From Pseudomonas sp. CFII64 (lineage in GTDB: Bacteria > Pseudomonadota > Gammaproteobacteria > Pseudomonadales > Pseudomonadaceae), in assembly GCF_000416235.1 (NCBI RefSeq), contig NZ_ATLO01000025.1, positions 62,001 to 126,000 on the forward strand: 64,000 nucleotides of DNA. Direction: 5' to 3'. Each line of letters opens with the position of its first letter. Within the stretch, counting starts at the first letter, position 1. This document shows, one piece after another, positions 57,622 through 64,000 of this stretch. Both the position numbers and the translations under genes were made by a program. Below the pieces are notes generated by a model that saw only the letters and a list, made by a program, of their open reading frames with translations, had not been told where the DNA came from and did no database searches.

Positions 57622-58548
57622 TCAATGCCCGCCGTGCCACGGCTGCCCCAACGAGACCGGCGCGTACAACCGGGTACGCAGGGCATTGCGCGAGAGCAGC
57701 ACCAACACCAGAATCGTCGCCACGTACGGCAACATTGCCAGCAGGTTGGACGGAATCGCCAGACCGATGCCTTGCGCCACCAAATGCAGAATGCTGGCGA
57801 GCCCGAACAACCACGCGCCCAGCAGCAGACGCCACACGCGCCAACTGGCGAACACCACCAGTGCCAGCGCAATCCAGCCGCGTCCGGCACTCATGTTTTC
57901 CGCCCACATCGGTGTGTAGGCCAACGACAGATAAGCCCCGGCCAGACCCGCCATCGCGCCGCCGAACAACACCGCCAGCGTGCGCACCCGCAGCACCGGC
58001 AACCCCATGGCGCTGGCCGCATCGGGATTTTCCCCGACGGCCTGAATGATCAAGCCTACCCGACTTTTCAGCAGCGCCCAGGCGACCAGCGCGAACAGGG
58101 CGAAGGACAGGTAAACCAGAATGTCCTGGGCAAACAGCATGCGGCCGATCAACGGGATATCACTGAGCAACGGAATCAGAACCGGCTCGAAACCTTGCAG
58201 TGGTTTGCCGACCCAGGCTGCGCCGACAAAGCTTGAAAGCCCGACCCCAAAGATCGTCAGCGCGAGGCCGGTCGCCACCTGATTGGCGTTGAACACCAGC
58301 GCCACAATGGCGAACAAGCCCGACAACAGCATGCCGGCGAACATTGCCAGCAACACGCCCAGCCACAGATTGCCGGTGCTCAAGGCGACGATGAAACCGA
58401 TCACCGCGCCAAACAGCATCATGCCTTCCTGGCCCAGATTGAGGACGCCGCTCTTCTCGCAGATCAATTCGCCCAGCGCCACCAACAGCAGCGGCGTGCC
58501 GCAGCGGACCATGGCGAAGAAGATATTACTCAGCAGATCGATATCCAT
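57622..58548 (-). CDS. Nucleoside ABC transporter permease 2
   Basis: Inner-membrane permease of 308 residues from ATG 58548, preferred over the GTG one codon earlier because GGGAG is well placed for it. It belongs to the BPD_transp_2 family with about eight helices; ALGELICEKSGVLNLGQEGMMLFGA is diagnostic for nucleoside/sugar importers of the BmpDEFG/NupABC type. The start overlaps the stop of the other permease by one base (TGATG). Confidence 0.9.
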   Translation of the reverse strand: MDIDLLSNIFFAMVRCGTPLLLVALGELICEKSGVLNLGQEGMMLFGAVIGFIVALSTGNLWLGVLLAMFAGMLLSGLFAIVALVFNANQVATGLALTIFGVGLSSFVGAAWVGKPLQGFEPVLIPLLSDIPLIGRMLFAQDILVYLSFALFALVAWALLKSRVGLIIQAVGENPDAASAMGLPVLRVRTLAVLFGGAMAGLAGAYLSLAYTPMWAENMSAGRGWIALALVVFASWRVWRLLLGAWLFGLASILHLVAQGIGLAIPSNLLAMLPYVATILVLVLLSRNALRTRLYAPVSLGQPWHGGH

Positions 58549-59648
58549 CACACGGCTCCCGCCACTGGCGCCATCTGGCGTTTGGCCCAGCGCAGCTTGA
58601 GGCGCGGGCGATAAAGGATCAGCACGTCGCTGGCCAACAGGAAAAACAGCATCATCCCTTGAAACAACTGCGTGATGGCTTGGGGCAGGTTCAAGCTCAT
58701 TTGCGCGTTTTCACCGCCCAGATACAGCAGCGCCATCAACAGGCTGGAGAACAGAATGCCGATGGGATTGAGTCGCCCAAGAAACGCCACCGTAATTGCT
58801 GCGTAGCCGTAGCCCGGCGAAACCTGCGGCACCAGTTGCCCGATGGGTCCGGTGACTTCGCAGACCCCGGCCAGACCGGCCAAGCCGCCGCTGATCAACA
58901 GCGCCAGCCACACCAGACGCTTCTCGCGAAAACCGACGAAGCCTGCCGCGCGTTTGTCGAGCCCGAGCACTTTGATCTGGAAACCAACGAAGCTGCGTTG
59001 CAGCAATACCCAGACCGCCACCAACGCCAGCAGCGCGAAATACACCCCGGCATGCACGCGGCCGTCTTCCATCAGCAGCGGCAGGCGGCTGGCTTCGCCA
59101 AACATGGCCGATTCCGGGAAGTTCATGCCTGCAGGATCTTTCAGCGAACCGTGTACGAAATAGAGCAGCAGGTTCAGGGCGATGTAATTGAGCATGATGC
59201 TGGTAAGGATTTCGTTGGCATTGAAGTGCGTGCGCAACCAGGCGGTCAGCCCGGCCCACGCCGCGCCGCCAAGTGTGCCCGTGAGCAGAATCAGCGCCAG
59301 CGCCCAGCGGCTGTCGACATCAATGACATTGATCGCGACGGCACTGCCTGCCAGTGCCCCGAGCAGCAATTGGCCCTCGGCGCCGATGTTCCAGATGCGC
59401 GCCTGATAGGCAACCGCCAGGCCCAGCGCACAGAGCAAAATGGGCAGCGTCTTGACCATCAGTTCGGATACGCCGTACAGATCGCTGACGGGCGCGATCA
59501 ACAAGGTGTGCAAGGTCAGCAACGGGTCCAGCCCCAGCATGATGAACAGCAAGGAGCCGCACATCAGGGTCAGGATGGCGGCCAGCAGTGGCGAAAACCA
59601 CAACATCGCTCGTGATTGTTGTCCGCGCGGTTCCAGGGAAAGCAGCAT
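58548..59648 (-). CDS. Nucleoside ABC transporter permease 1
   Basis: Inner-membrane permease of 366 residues with BPD_transp_2 features: ALGLAVAYQARIWNIGAEGQLLLGA and FNANEILTSIMLNYIALNLL. It has GGAG seven bases upstream of the ATG. It pairs with permease 2 downstream and the double ATPase upstream, 11 bases away. This is the classical order of BMP-dependent nucleoside importers. Confidence 0.9.
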   Translation of the reverse strand: MLLSLEPRGQQSRAMLWFSPLLAAILTLMCGSLLFIMLGLDPLLTLHTLLIAPVSDLYGVSELMVKTLPILLCALGLAVAYQARIWNIGAEGQLLLGALAGSAVAINVIDVDSRWALALILLTGTLGGAAWAGLTAWLRTHFNANEILTSIMLNYIALNLLLYFVHGSLKDPAGMNFPESAMFGEASRLPLLMEDGRVHAGVYFALLALVAVWVLLQRSFVGFQIKVLGLDKRAAGFVGFREKRLVWLALLISGGLAGLAGVCEVTGPIGQLVPQVSPGYGYAAITVAFLGRLNPIGILFSSLLMALLYLGGENAQMSLNLPQAITQLFQGMMLFFLLASDVLILYRPRLKLRWAKRQMAPVAGAV

Positions 59649-59659
59649 CGGAAGCTCCG

Positions 59660-61228
59660 TTAGTTAAGCGCGGTGGCTTGGGAATTGGATTGAATGGAAG
59701 GTGCGGCATCGAATTGGCCGGCCATCCAGCCGCCGACCTGAACGGGCGAAGTCTGGCCGGTGGGGGTCAGCTTCGAGAGTTTGCCGCTGCTCAGCGCCGC
59801 GACCCGGTCGCTGATCTGGAACAGTTCGTCCAGGTCCTCGGAAATCACCAGAATCGCCGCGCCCGCATCGCGCAAAGCAATCAGGGCACGATGAATGGCT
59901 GCCGCCGCGCCGACATCGACGCCCCAGGTGGGGTGCGCGGCGACGAGAATTTTCGGGTTTTGCAGAATCTCCCGACCCAGAATGAATTTCTGCAGATTAC
60001 CGCCAGACAGACTGCGCGCTGCGGCGTCTGCGTCCGGCGTCTTCACCGAGAAACGCTGGATGATCTGGTCCGCCAATGCGCGCACCTTGCCGCGCTGAAT
60101 CAGGCCGTTGCTGACCAGTCCTTGCTGAAAGGCGGTGAGCAAGGCGTTGTCGGCGAGGCTCAATTCCGGCACCGCGCCATGGCCCAGACGCTCGGCTGGC
60201 ACAAAGGCCATGCCATGCTTGCGGCGCGCATCGGGGCGCAGGTGGCCGACGTTGAGGTCAGCAAAGCGAATCTGCCCGGTTTGGTCTTTGCTCAGGACTT
60301 GTTCACCACTGAGCAATGCCAGCAGCTCATCCTGACCGTTGCCCGCAACCCCCGCGATTCCGACGATTTCGCCGCTGCGCACCTCAAGGCTCACATCGAT
60401 CAGCGAGCAACCGAACGGGTCGGGATTGTGCCAGGACAACTTATCCACAAGCAGAAATGGCGCGTGACCCACAACCTTCGGGTAATGCTCGGTCAAACCT
60501 TCAGCGTCACCGACCATCAGTCGCGCCAGTTCAAGGTCCGTGCACTGCGCCGGGACGCAATGCCCGGAGACCTTGCCGCCGCGCAACACCGTGGCGCTGT
60601 GGCACAAGGCGCGCACTTCGCCCAGTTTGTGGCTGATGAAGAGAATGCTGCAGCCTTCGGCAGCCAGGCGGCGCAGGGTGACGAACAGTTCGTCGGCTTC
60701 TTGCGGTGTGAGTACCGACGTTGGCTCGTCCAGAATCAACAGGCGGATGTCTTGCATCAGGCAGCGAATGATCTCGACCTTCTGCCGCTCACCGATGGAC
60801 AGGCTGTGGACAAGTCGCTGCGGCTCCACGGCCATGCCATAGCGCTGGGAGACTTCGCGAATCTTCGGCTCCAGTTGTTTCGGTGTGCCCGCCGCGCCGC
60901 CCATGGCCAGCGCGATGTTCTGCGCGACGGTGAGGGCTTCGAACAGCGAGAAATGCTGGAACACCATGCCGATGCCAAGGCCTCTGGCCTGGGCGGGATT
61001 GCGCATATTCAACGCCTGGCCCTGCCAGATAAGGGTGCCGGAGTCGGGTTGCGTCACGCCGTAGATGATTTTCATCAACGTGCTCTTGCCCGCGCCGTTT
61101 TCGCCAAGCAAGGCGTGTATTTCACCGGGCGCGATGCATAGATCGATGGCATCGTTGGCCACACAACCGGGGTAGCGCTTGCTGATAGCGCGTAACTGCA
61201 AACGCGGGATTGAGGCGGGGTTGGGCAT
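59660..61228 (-). CDS. Nucleoside ABC transporter ATP-binding protein (two NBDs)
   Basis: Fused double ATPase of 522 residues from ATG 61228 (MPNPASIPRLQLRAISKRYP); the extra upstream frame is unsupported. First domain: Walker A LLGENGAGKSTLMK, signature LSIGERQKVEIIRCLM, Walker B RLLILDEPTSVLTP. The second domain has a degenerate Walker A (IAGVAGNGQDELLALLSG) and signature LSGGNLQKFILGREI. This asymmetry is usual for the RbsA/NupA type. Confidence 0.92.
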   Translation of the reverse strand: MPNPASIPRLQLRAISKRYPGCVANDAIDLCIAPGEIHALLGENGAGKSTLMKIIYGVTQPDSGTLIWQGQALNMRNPAQARGLGIGMVFQHFSLFEALTVAQNIALAMGGAAGTPKQLEPKIREVSQRYGMAVEPQRLVHSLSIGERQKVEIIRCLMQDIRLLILDEPTSVLTPQEADELFVTLRRLAAEGCSILFISHKLGEVRALCHSATVLRGGKVSGHCVPAQCTDLELARLMVGDAEGLTEHYPKVVGHAPFLLVDKLSWHNPDPFGCSLIDVSLEVRSGEIVGIAGVAGNGQDELLALLSGEQVLSKDQTGQIRFADLNVGHLRPDARRKHGMAFVPAERLGHGAVPELSLADNALLTAFQQGLVSNGLIQRGKVRALADQIIQRFSVKTPDADAAARSLSGGNLQKFILGREILQNPKILVAAHPTWGVDVGAAAAIHRALIALRDAGAAILVISEDLDELFQISDRVAALSSGKLSKLTPTGQTSPVQVGGWMAGQFDAAPSIQSNSQATALN

Positions 61229-61493
61229 GACAGACTCGAATTGTAGGGTGGGTCGCCAGTGGATAAAGCAATTTCCTGGCCAATGAGTCAGCTTTTCGCA
61301 TTCTTGCCCAATGTGGCGCTGGATGGGCTCGCTTTCCGACATTTGCTAAGCGGTCGAGTGTTAATTCGAGTGTCTTAGGCACCAATTCAGGGCGTGAGTG
61401 GCGACAAACGGATCATGAACGAGCGATTGGATAAAAAACGTACAATCGTCGTGCGGCCCGGTAGTTCAAGCCTCCACGCCACCCTTGCACCTG

Positions 61494-61502
61494 TTATCCA
61501 CA
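61494..61502 (+). promoter_or_regulatory. DnaA box 1
   Basis: Exact TTATCCACA. A degenerate neighbour TGTTCCACA follows at 61507. A second exact box lies 202 bases downstream. Confidence 0.6.
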
Positions 61503-61621
61503 GATTGTTCCACAGTAAATGTGCTTAAGCCGCGAGGAGGGATATAAGCAGCTTACGGGTTGATTCCACAGGCGATAAGCGCTGCTAAATCGCTGTATCA
61601 ATGGCACTTTTCATTATTTGA

Positions 61622-61650
61622 CGACTGATTGGGTAAAAAATGATCAGTCG
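61622..61650. promoter_or_regulatory. Inverted repeat, possible operator
   Basis: CGACTGAT and ATCAGTCG are perfect 8-bp arms with a 13-base A-rich spacer; arm centres are 21 bp apart, two helical turns, as in operators bound by dimers. No binding protein can be named. Confidence 0.45.
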
Positions 61651-61695
61651 GCCGCAAGCCCTGTCTGCTAAGGCTCGCAGCGGTATGTGCTCAGG

Positions 61696-61704
61696 TTATC
61701 CACA
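61696..61704 (+). promoter_or_regulatory. DnaA box 2
   Basis: Exact TTATCCACA in the same orientation as box 1. Two boxes are too few for a replication origin, but DnaA can act as a regulator or be titrated here. Confidence 0.6.
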
Positions 61705-61783
61705 GGCGGCTGCACAGGAGTTGTGGGCGAAATGAGTGAGTGCTGTTTGTCGTTTGCTGTGGACCGGTTTTGATGAGCGGCTC

Positions 61784-61845
61784 TGTAGGACCGGCTTTAG
61801 CCAGGAGGACAATTGATAGCGGCTCGCGACTAAAGTCGCTCCTAC
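61784..61845. repeat. REP pair upstream of the IMPACT gene
   Basis: TGTAGGACCGGCTTTAGCCA and the partial mirror CGCGACTAAAGTCGCTCCTAC, arms diverged from each other. A further degenerate REP-like half follows to about 61880. Confidence 0.8.
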
Positions 61846-61878
61846 GGTTGATTCGCGGGCAAACCTCGCTCCTGCGAT

Positions 61879-62469
61879 TTATTCGTTATCTTGGCTCAAA
61901 ACAATCCGGCCGCGACTCAGATCCGCCAGCATCCGCCGCAAGGTTTCCACTTGTTCCGGTCCCACTGCAATCGACAGCTCGACGCCGTTGGCGGTGAAAT
62001 CTTCGCTCTGCACCAATCCATTGAGTTCTGCCACGCGCAGCTTTACCAGCGGCAACTCGGCGAAACTGCATCCCAGATTGAGTGACAGGCGATTGATCAG
62101 CGGCAGGCGCTCGGCCTGTTGCAGGCATTTATTGGCGCCGCCGCCATAGGCTCGGGCCAGGCCGCCGGTGCCCAACTGGATGCCGCCGTACCAGCGAATG
62201 ACCAGCACCACGACCTGATCGAAATCCTGCGCTTCGATGGCTGCGAGAATCGGGCGTCCTGCGGTGCCGCCGGGTTCGCCGTCGTCATTGCTGCGGTATT
62301 GGTCGGCGAGCTTCCAGGCCCAGCAATTGTGCGTGGCGTCGGCAATGCTGTGCTGCTCGATGAACGCCTGAGCGTCTGCCGGGCTGGCAATGGGAGCGGC
62401 GAGGGTGATAAAGCGGCTCTTGCGAATCTCTTCGCGAAATTCGCAAGGGCCAACCAGCGTAAAAGGCAT
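61879..62469 (-). CDS. IMPACT/YigZ family protein
   Basis: Protein of 196 residues with the UPF0029/IMPACT N-terminal domain: FREEIRKSRFITLAAPIASP, ATHNCWAWKL, DDGEPGGTAGRPILAAIE and WYGGIQLGTGGLARAYGG are the family hallmark. A smaller C-terminal DUF1949-type domain follows. E. coli YigZ and yeast Yih1 relate to translation control, but the bacterial activity is not defined. It shares the strand of the TetR gene, 36 bases downstream. Confidence 0.9.
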   Translation of the reverse strand: MPFTLVGPCEFREEIRKSRFITLAAPIASPADAQAFIEQHSIADATHNCWAWKLADQYRSNDDGEPGGTAGRPILAAIEAQDFDQVVVLVIRWYGGIQLGTGGLARAYGGGANKCLQQAERLPLINRLSLNLGCSFAELPLVKLRVAELNGLVQSEDFTANGVELSIAVGPEQVETLRRMLADLSRGRIVLSQDNE

Positions 62470-62505
62470 GCGTGTTTTCCAGCTGTCGACAGGGGTTACG
62501 TCAGT

Positions 62506-63168
62506 TCAAACGGCCGGCGGGGTGAGGCCGCAGCCTTTGAGGATGATACGAATCAGATTGTCGCTGGCAACTTCCATATCCTGCTTGGTGAGGCGCGTGC
62601 GCCCGGTCACCTGGCAAATTTGCGTGGCAAAGTCGGCGTAATGCTGGGTGCTGCCCCACAACAGGAAGATCAGATGCACCGGATCGACCGGGTCCATCTT
62701 GCCAGCATCTATCCAGGCCTGGAAAACCGCCGCGCGGCCTTTGAACCAGGTTTGATAATCCTGGCTGAAATACTCATTGAGGCATTCGCCGCCGCTGATG
62801 ATTTCCATGGCGAAAATCCGCGAGGCCTGCGGCTGACGCCGGGAGAACTCCATCTTCGCGCGGATATAGCGGCTCAACGCCTGGGCCGGGTCATCTTCAA
62901 CGCTGAGATTATTGAAGGTGCTGTCCCACAATTCGATGATGTTGCTCAACACCGCGATATACAGCCCAAGCTTGTTGGTGAAGTAGTAATGCAGATTGGC
63001 CTTGGGCAGACCGGCGTTCAGCGCGATGGTATTCATGCTGGTGCCTTTGAAGCCATGACGAGCGAATTCGTCCTCGGCCGCCTGGATGATTGTTTCTTCG
63101 TTTTTCTGCCGAATCCGGCTGGCCGGTTTGTTGCCGTGAGTGCTGTGCGCTGGGACTTCGAGGGTCAT
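62506..63168 (-). CDS. RutR-like TetR family regulator
   Basis: Regulator of 220 residues from ATG 63168 (MTLEVPAHSTHG); the upstream TTG start is less likely. The TetR helix-turn-helix is TIIQAAEDEFARHGFKGTSM followed by LNAGLPKANLHYYFTNKLGL, and the C-terminal domain resembles RutR, the pyrimidine/purine regulator of E. coli (FAMEIISGGECLNEYF). Flanked by a nucleobase permease and near purine genes; the RutR-like box at 51402 is a candidate target. Confidence 0.85.
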   Translation of the reverse strand: MTLEVPAHSTHGNKPASRIRQKNEETIIQAAEDEFARHGFKGTSMNTIALNAGLPKANLHYYFTNKLGLYIAVLSNIIELWDSTFNNLSVEDDPAQALSRYIRAKMEFSRRQPQASRIFAMEIISGGECLNEYFSQDYQTWFKGRAAVFQAWIDAGKMDPVDPVHLIFLLWGSTQHYADFATQICQVTGRTRLTKQDMEVASDNLIRIILKGCGLTPPAV

Positions 63169-63268
63169 GGGCAGTTCCGAACAGATCAAGGAGTGCGACG
63201 GGTGAACAGATAGCGCACCCGCGACGATCCGACAAGCGTTGGCAGTGGAAAATTATTCTCTTCGCTGA

Positions 63269-64000
63269 TCAATGCTTCAACGATTGCGGCTGTGCTTCTG
63301 GATTTTTTTCCAGTGCGCTGGACTTGTCCTCGGGCAGCAGCAAGCACATGACGATGGCCGTAATGCCGCCGCTGGTGATCGCCGAATCGAACAGGTTTTG
63401 CACCAGTTTAGGCATCAGGTGTAGCAGCCCGGGTTGCGCCGCGATACCCAGCCCGACACCGAATGACGTGGCGATGATCAACATGCTGCGGCGATCCAGC
63501 GGTGCCTGGGAAAGAATGCGCACACCGGCGGCCGCTACGCTGCCAAACATCACCAGGGTCGCGCCGCCCAGAACCGGTTTGGGAATTTGCTGGAGCATGG
63601 CGCCAATGGTGGGGAACAGGCCGAGCATGAACAGCACGACGCCGATGTACAGACCAACATAGCGACTGGCCACGCCGGTCAGCTGAATCACGCCGTTGTT
63701 CTGGGCAAAGGTGGTATTGGGAAAGGCGCTGAAGGTCGCCGCAATCATGCAGCTGAAGCCATCACCCAACACGCCGCCTTTCAGTCGGGCAATGTAGCTT
63801 GGCCCGGTGATGGGTTGGCGGGCGAGCATGCAATTGGCGGTCAGGTCGCCGACGGTTTCGATAGTGCTGATCAGATAAATCAGCGCGACCGGCAGGAAAG
63901 CGGTCCAGTCAAAAGCAAAACCGAACCTGAAAGGAATGGGCACGCTGATCAAGGGCACGTCGCTGATGGAATGCGGAACCAGCTTGCCGCTGAACCAGGC
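63269..64000 (-). CDS. NCS2 nucleobase (xanthine/uric acid type) permease, N-terminus outside window
   Basis: C-terminal part of an NCS2 family cation symporter; the frame stays open past the window end, so the start is missing. About 243 residues are visible. The family motif TIETVGDLTANCMLARQPI with the conserved Glu and the following FAQNNGVIQLTGVASRYVG region are characteristic of xanthine/urate permeases (XanQ/UraA relatives). It fits the purine-use neighbourhood together with the RutR-like regulator. Confidence 0.9.
   Translation of the reverse strand, partial: AWFSGKLVPHSISDVPLISVPIPFRFGFAFDWTAFLPVALIYLISTIETVGDLTANCMLARQPITGPSYIARLKGGVLGDGFSCMIAATFSAFPNTTFAQNNGVIQLTGVASRYVGLYIGVVLFMLGLFPTIGAMLQQIPKPVLGGATLVMFGSVAAAGVRILSQAPLDRRSMLIIATSFGVGLGIAAQPGLLHLMPKLVQNLFDSAITSGGITAIVMCLLLPEDKSSALEKNPEAQPQSLKH

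Larger units (their letters stand above)
61229..61878. other. Non-coding gap with DnaA boxes, an inverted repeat and a REP pair
   Basis: A 650-bp gap upstream of the ABC ATPase gene with no credible reading frame. It contains two perfect TTATCCACA DnaA boxes (61494-61502 and 61696-61704, same orientation), an 8-bp inverted repeat CGACTGAT/ATCAGTCG (61622-61650), and a REP pair at 61784-61845. The promoter of the ABC operon should lie in this gap. Confidence 0.75.

Noticed and set aside
61494..61704. A chromosomal replication origin
   Set aside because: Only two exact DnaA boxes, no AT-rich unwinding region and none of the usual dnaA/rpmH/gidA neighbours.

Overview
The window is a chromosomal segment of a fluorescent Pseudomonas, most likely of the P. 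syringae/P. fluorescens lineage. The evidence is gene content and order: dnaG-rpsU//tsaD, lptD-surA-pdxA-rsmA-apaG-apaH-glpE, amgK-murU and agtSR-agtABCD all match the arrangement known in Pseudomonas. Coding sequence is GC-rich throughout, and many gaps hold the short palindromic REP elements typical of this genus. There is no integrase, transposase, prophage, CRISPR array or tRNA/rRNA gene. It is mostly core genome, and no strong candidate for an undescribed multi-gene system was found.

Layout. Positions 1-6 kb hold information-processing and cofactor genes (dnaG 3' part, rpsU, tsaD, plsY, folB, folK, cca). Positions 6-11 kb hold the stress operon prkA-yeaH-ycgB. Positions 11.3-18.9 kb are the outer-membrane biogenesis/housekeeping operon lptD to glpE, diverging from the cell-wall recycling genes amgK-murU and a djlA-like co-chaperone at 19.0-21.5 kb. 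A four-copy 123-bp tandem repeat follows. Positions 23-30.5 kb carry the two-component system AgtSR and the ABC transporter AgtABCD, known in P. aeruginosa for 5-aminovalerate/GABA uptake and peptidoglycan sensing.

Positions 30.5-40 kb are a mixed set: two paralogous DUF4136 lipoproteins, cmoM, a MazG-like pyrophosphohydrolase, a fatty-acid trio (MaoC hydratase, large FabG, thiolase), a BASS transporter with a divergent AraC regulator, and a RIO-type kinase. Positions 40-43.5 kb form a copper-tolerance locus (cueR, copA, a small secreted protein, copZ) with recognisable CueR-type operators. Positions 43.7-48 kb hold an MFS efflux pump, a zinc-less-looking MDR oxidoreductase with a divergent LysR regulator, and an ArsR-type regulator.

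Positions 48-64 kb are a purine salvage/catabolism neighbourhood: adenine deaminase, a 2-oxoglutarate oxygenase, a BMP-family nucleoside-binding protein, 8-oxoguanine deaminase, two permeases and the ATPase of a nucleoside ABC importer, a RutR-like TetR regulator and an NCS2 permease cut by the window end. A RutR-like box lies upstream of the binding-protein gene, which links the dispersed genes. A calcium/proton antiporter and a large orphan membrane protein with propeller-like motifs sit inside this cluster.

The best second-look items are the 123-bp repeat array, regulatory palindromes upstream of agtA and the BMP gene, the copper locus with its uncharacterised secreted protein and duplicated copZ start, DnaA boxes in the 61.5-kb gap, the absence of yqeY between rpsU and dnaG, and the orphan 822-residue protein.
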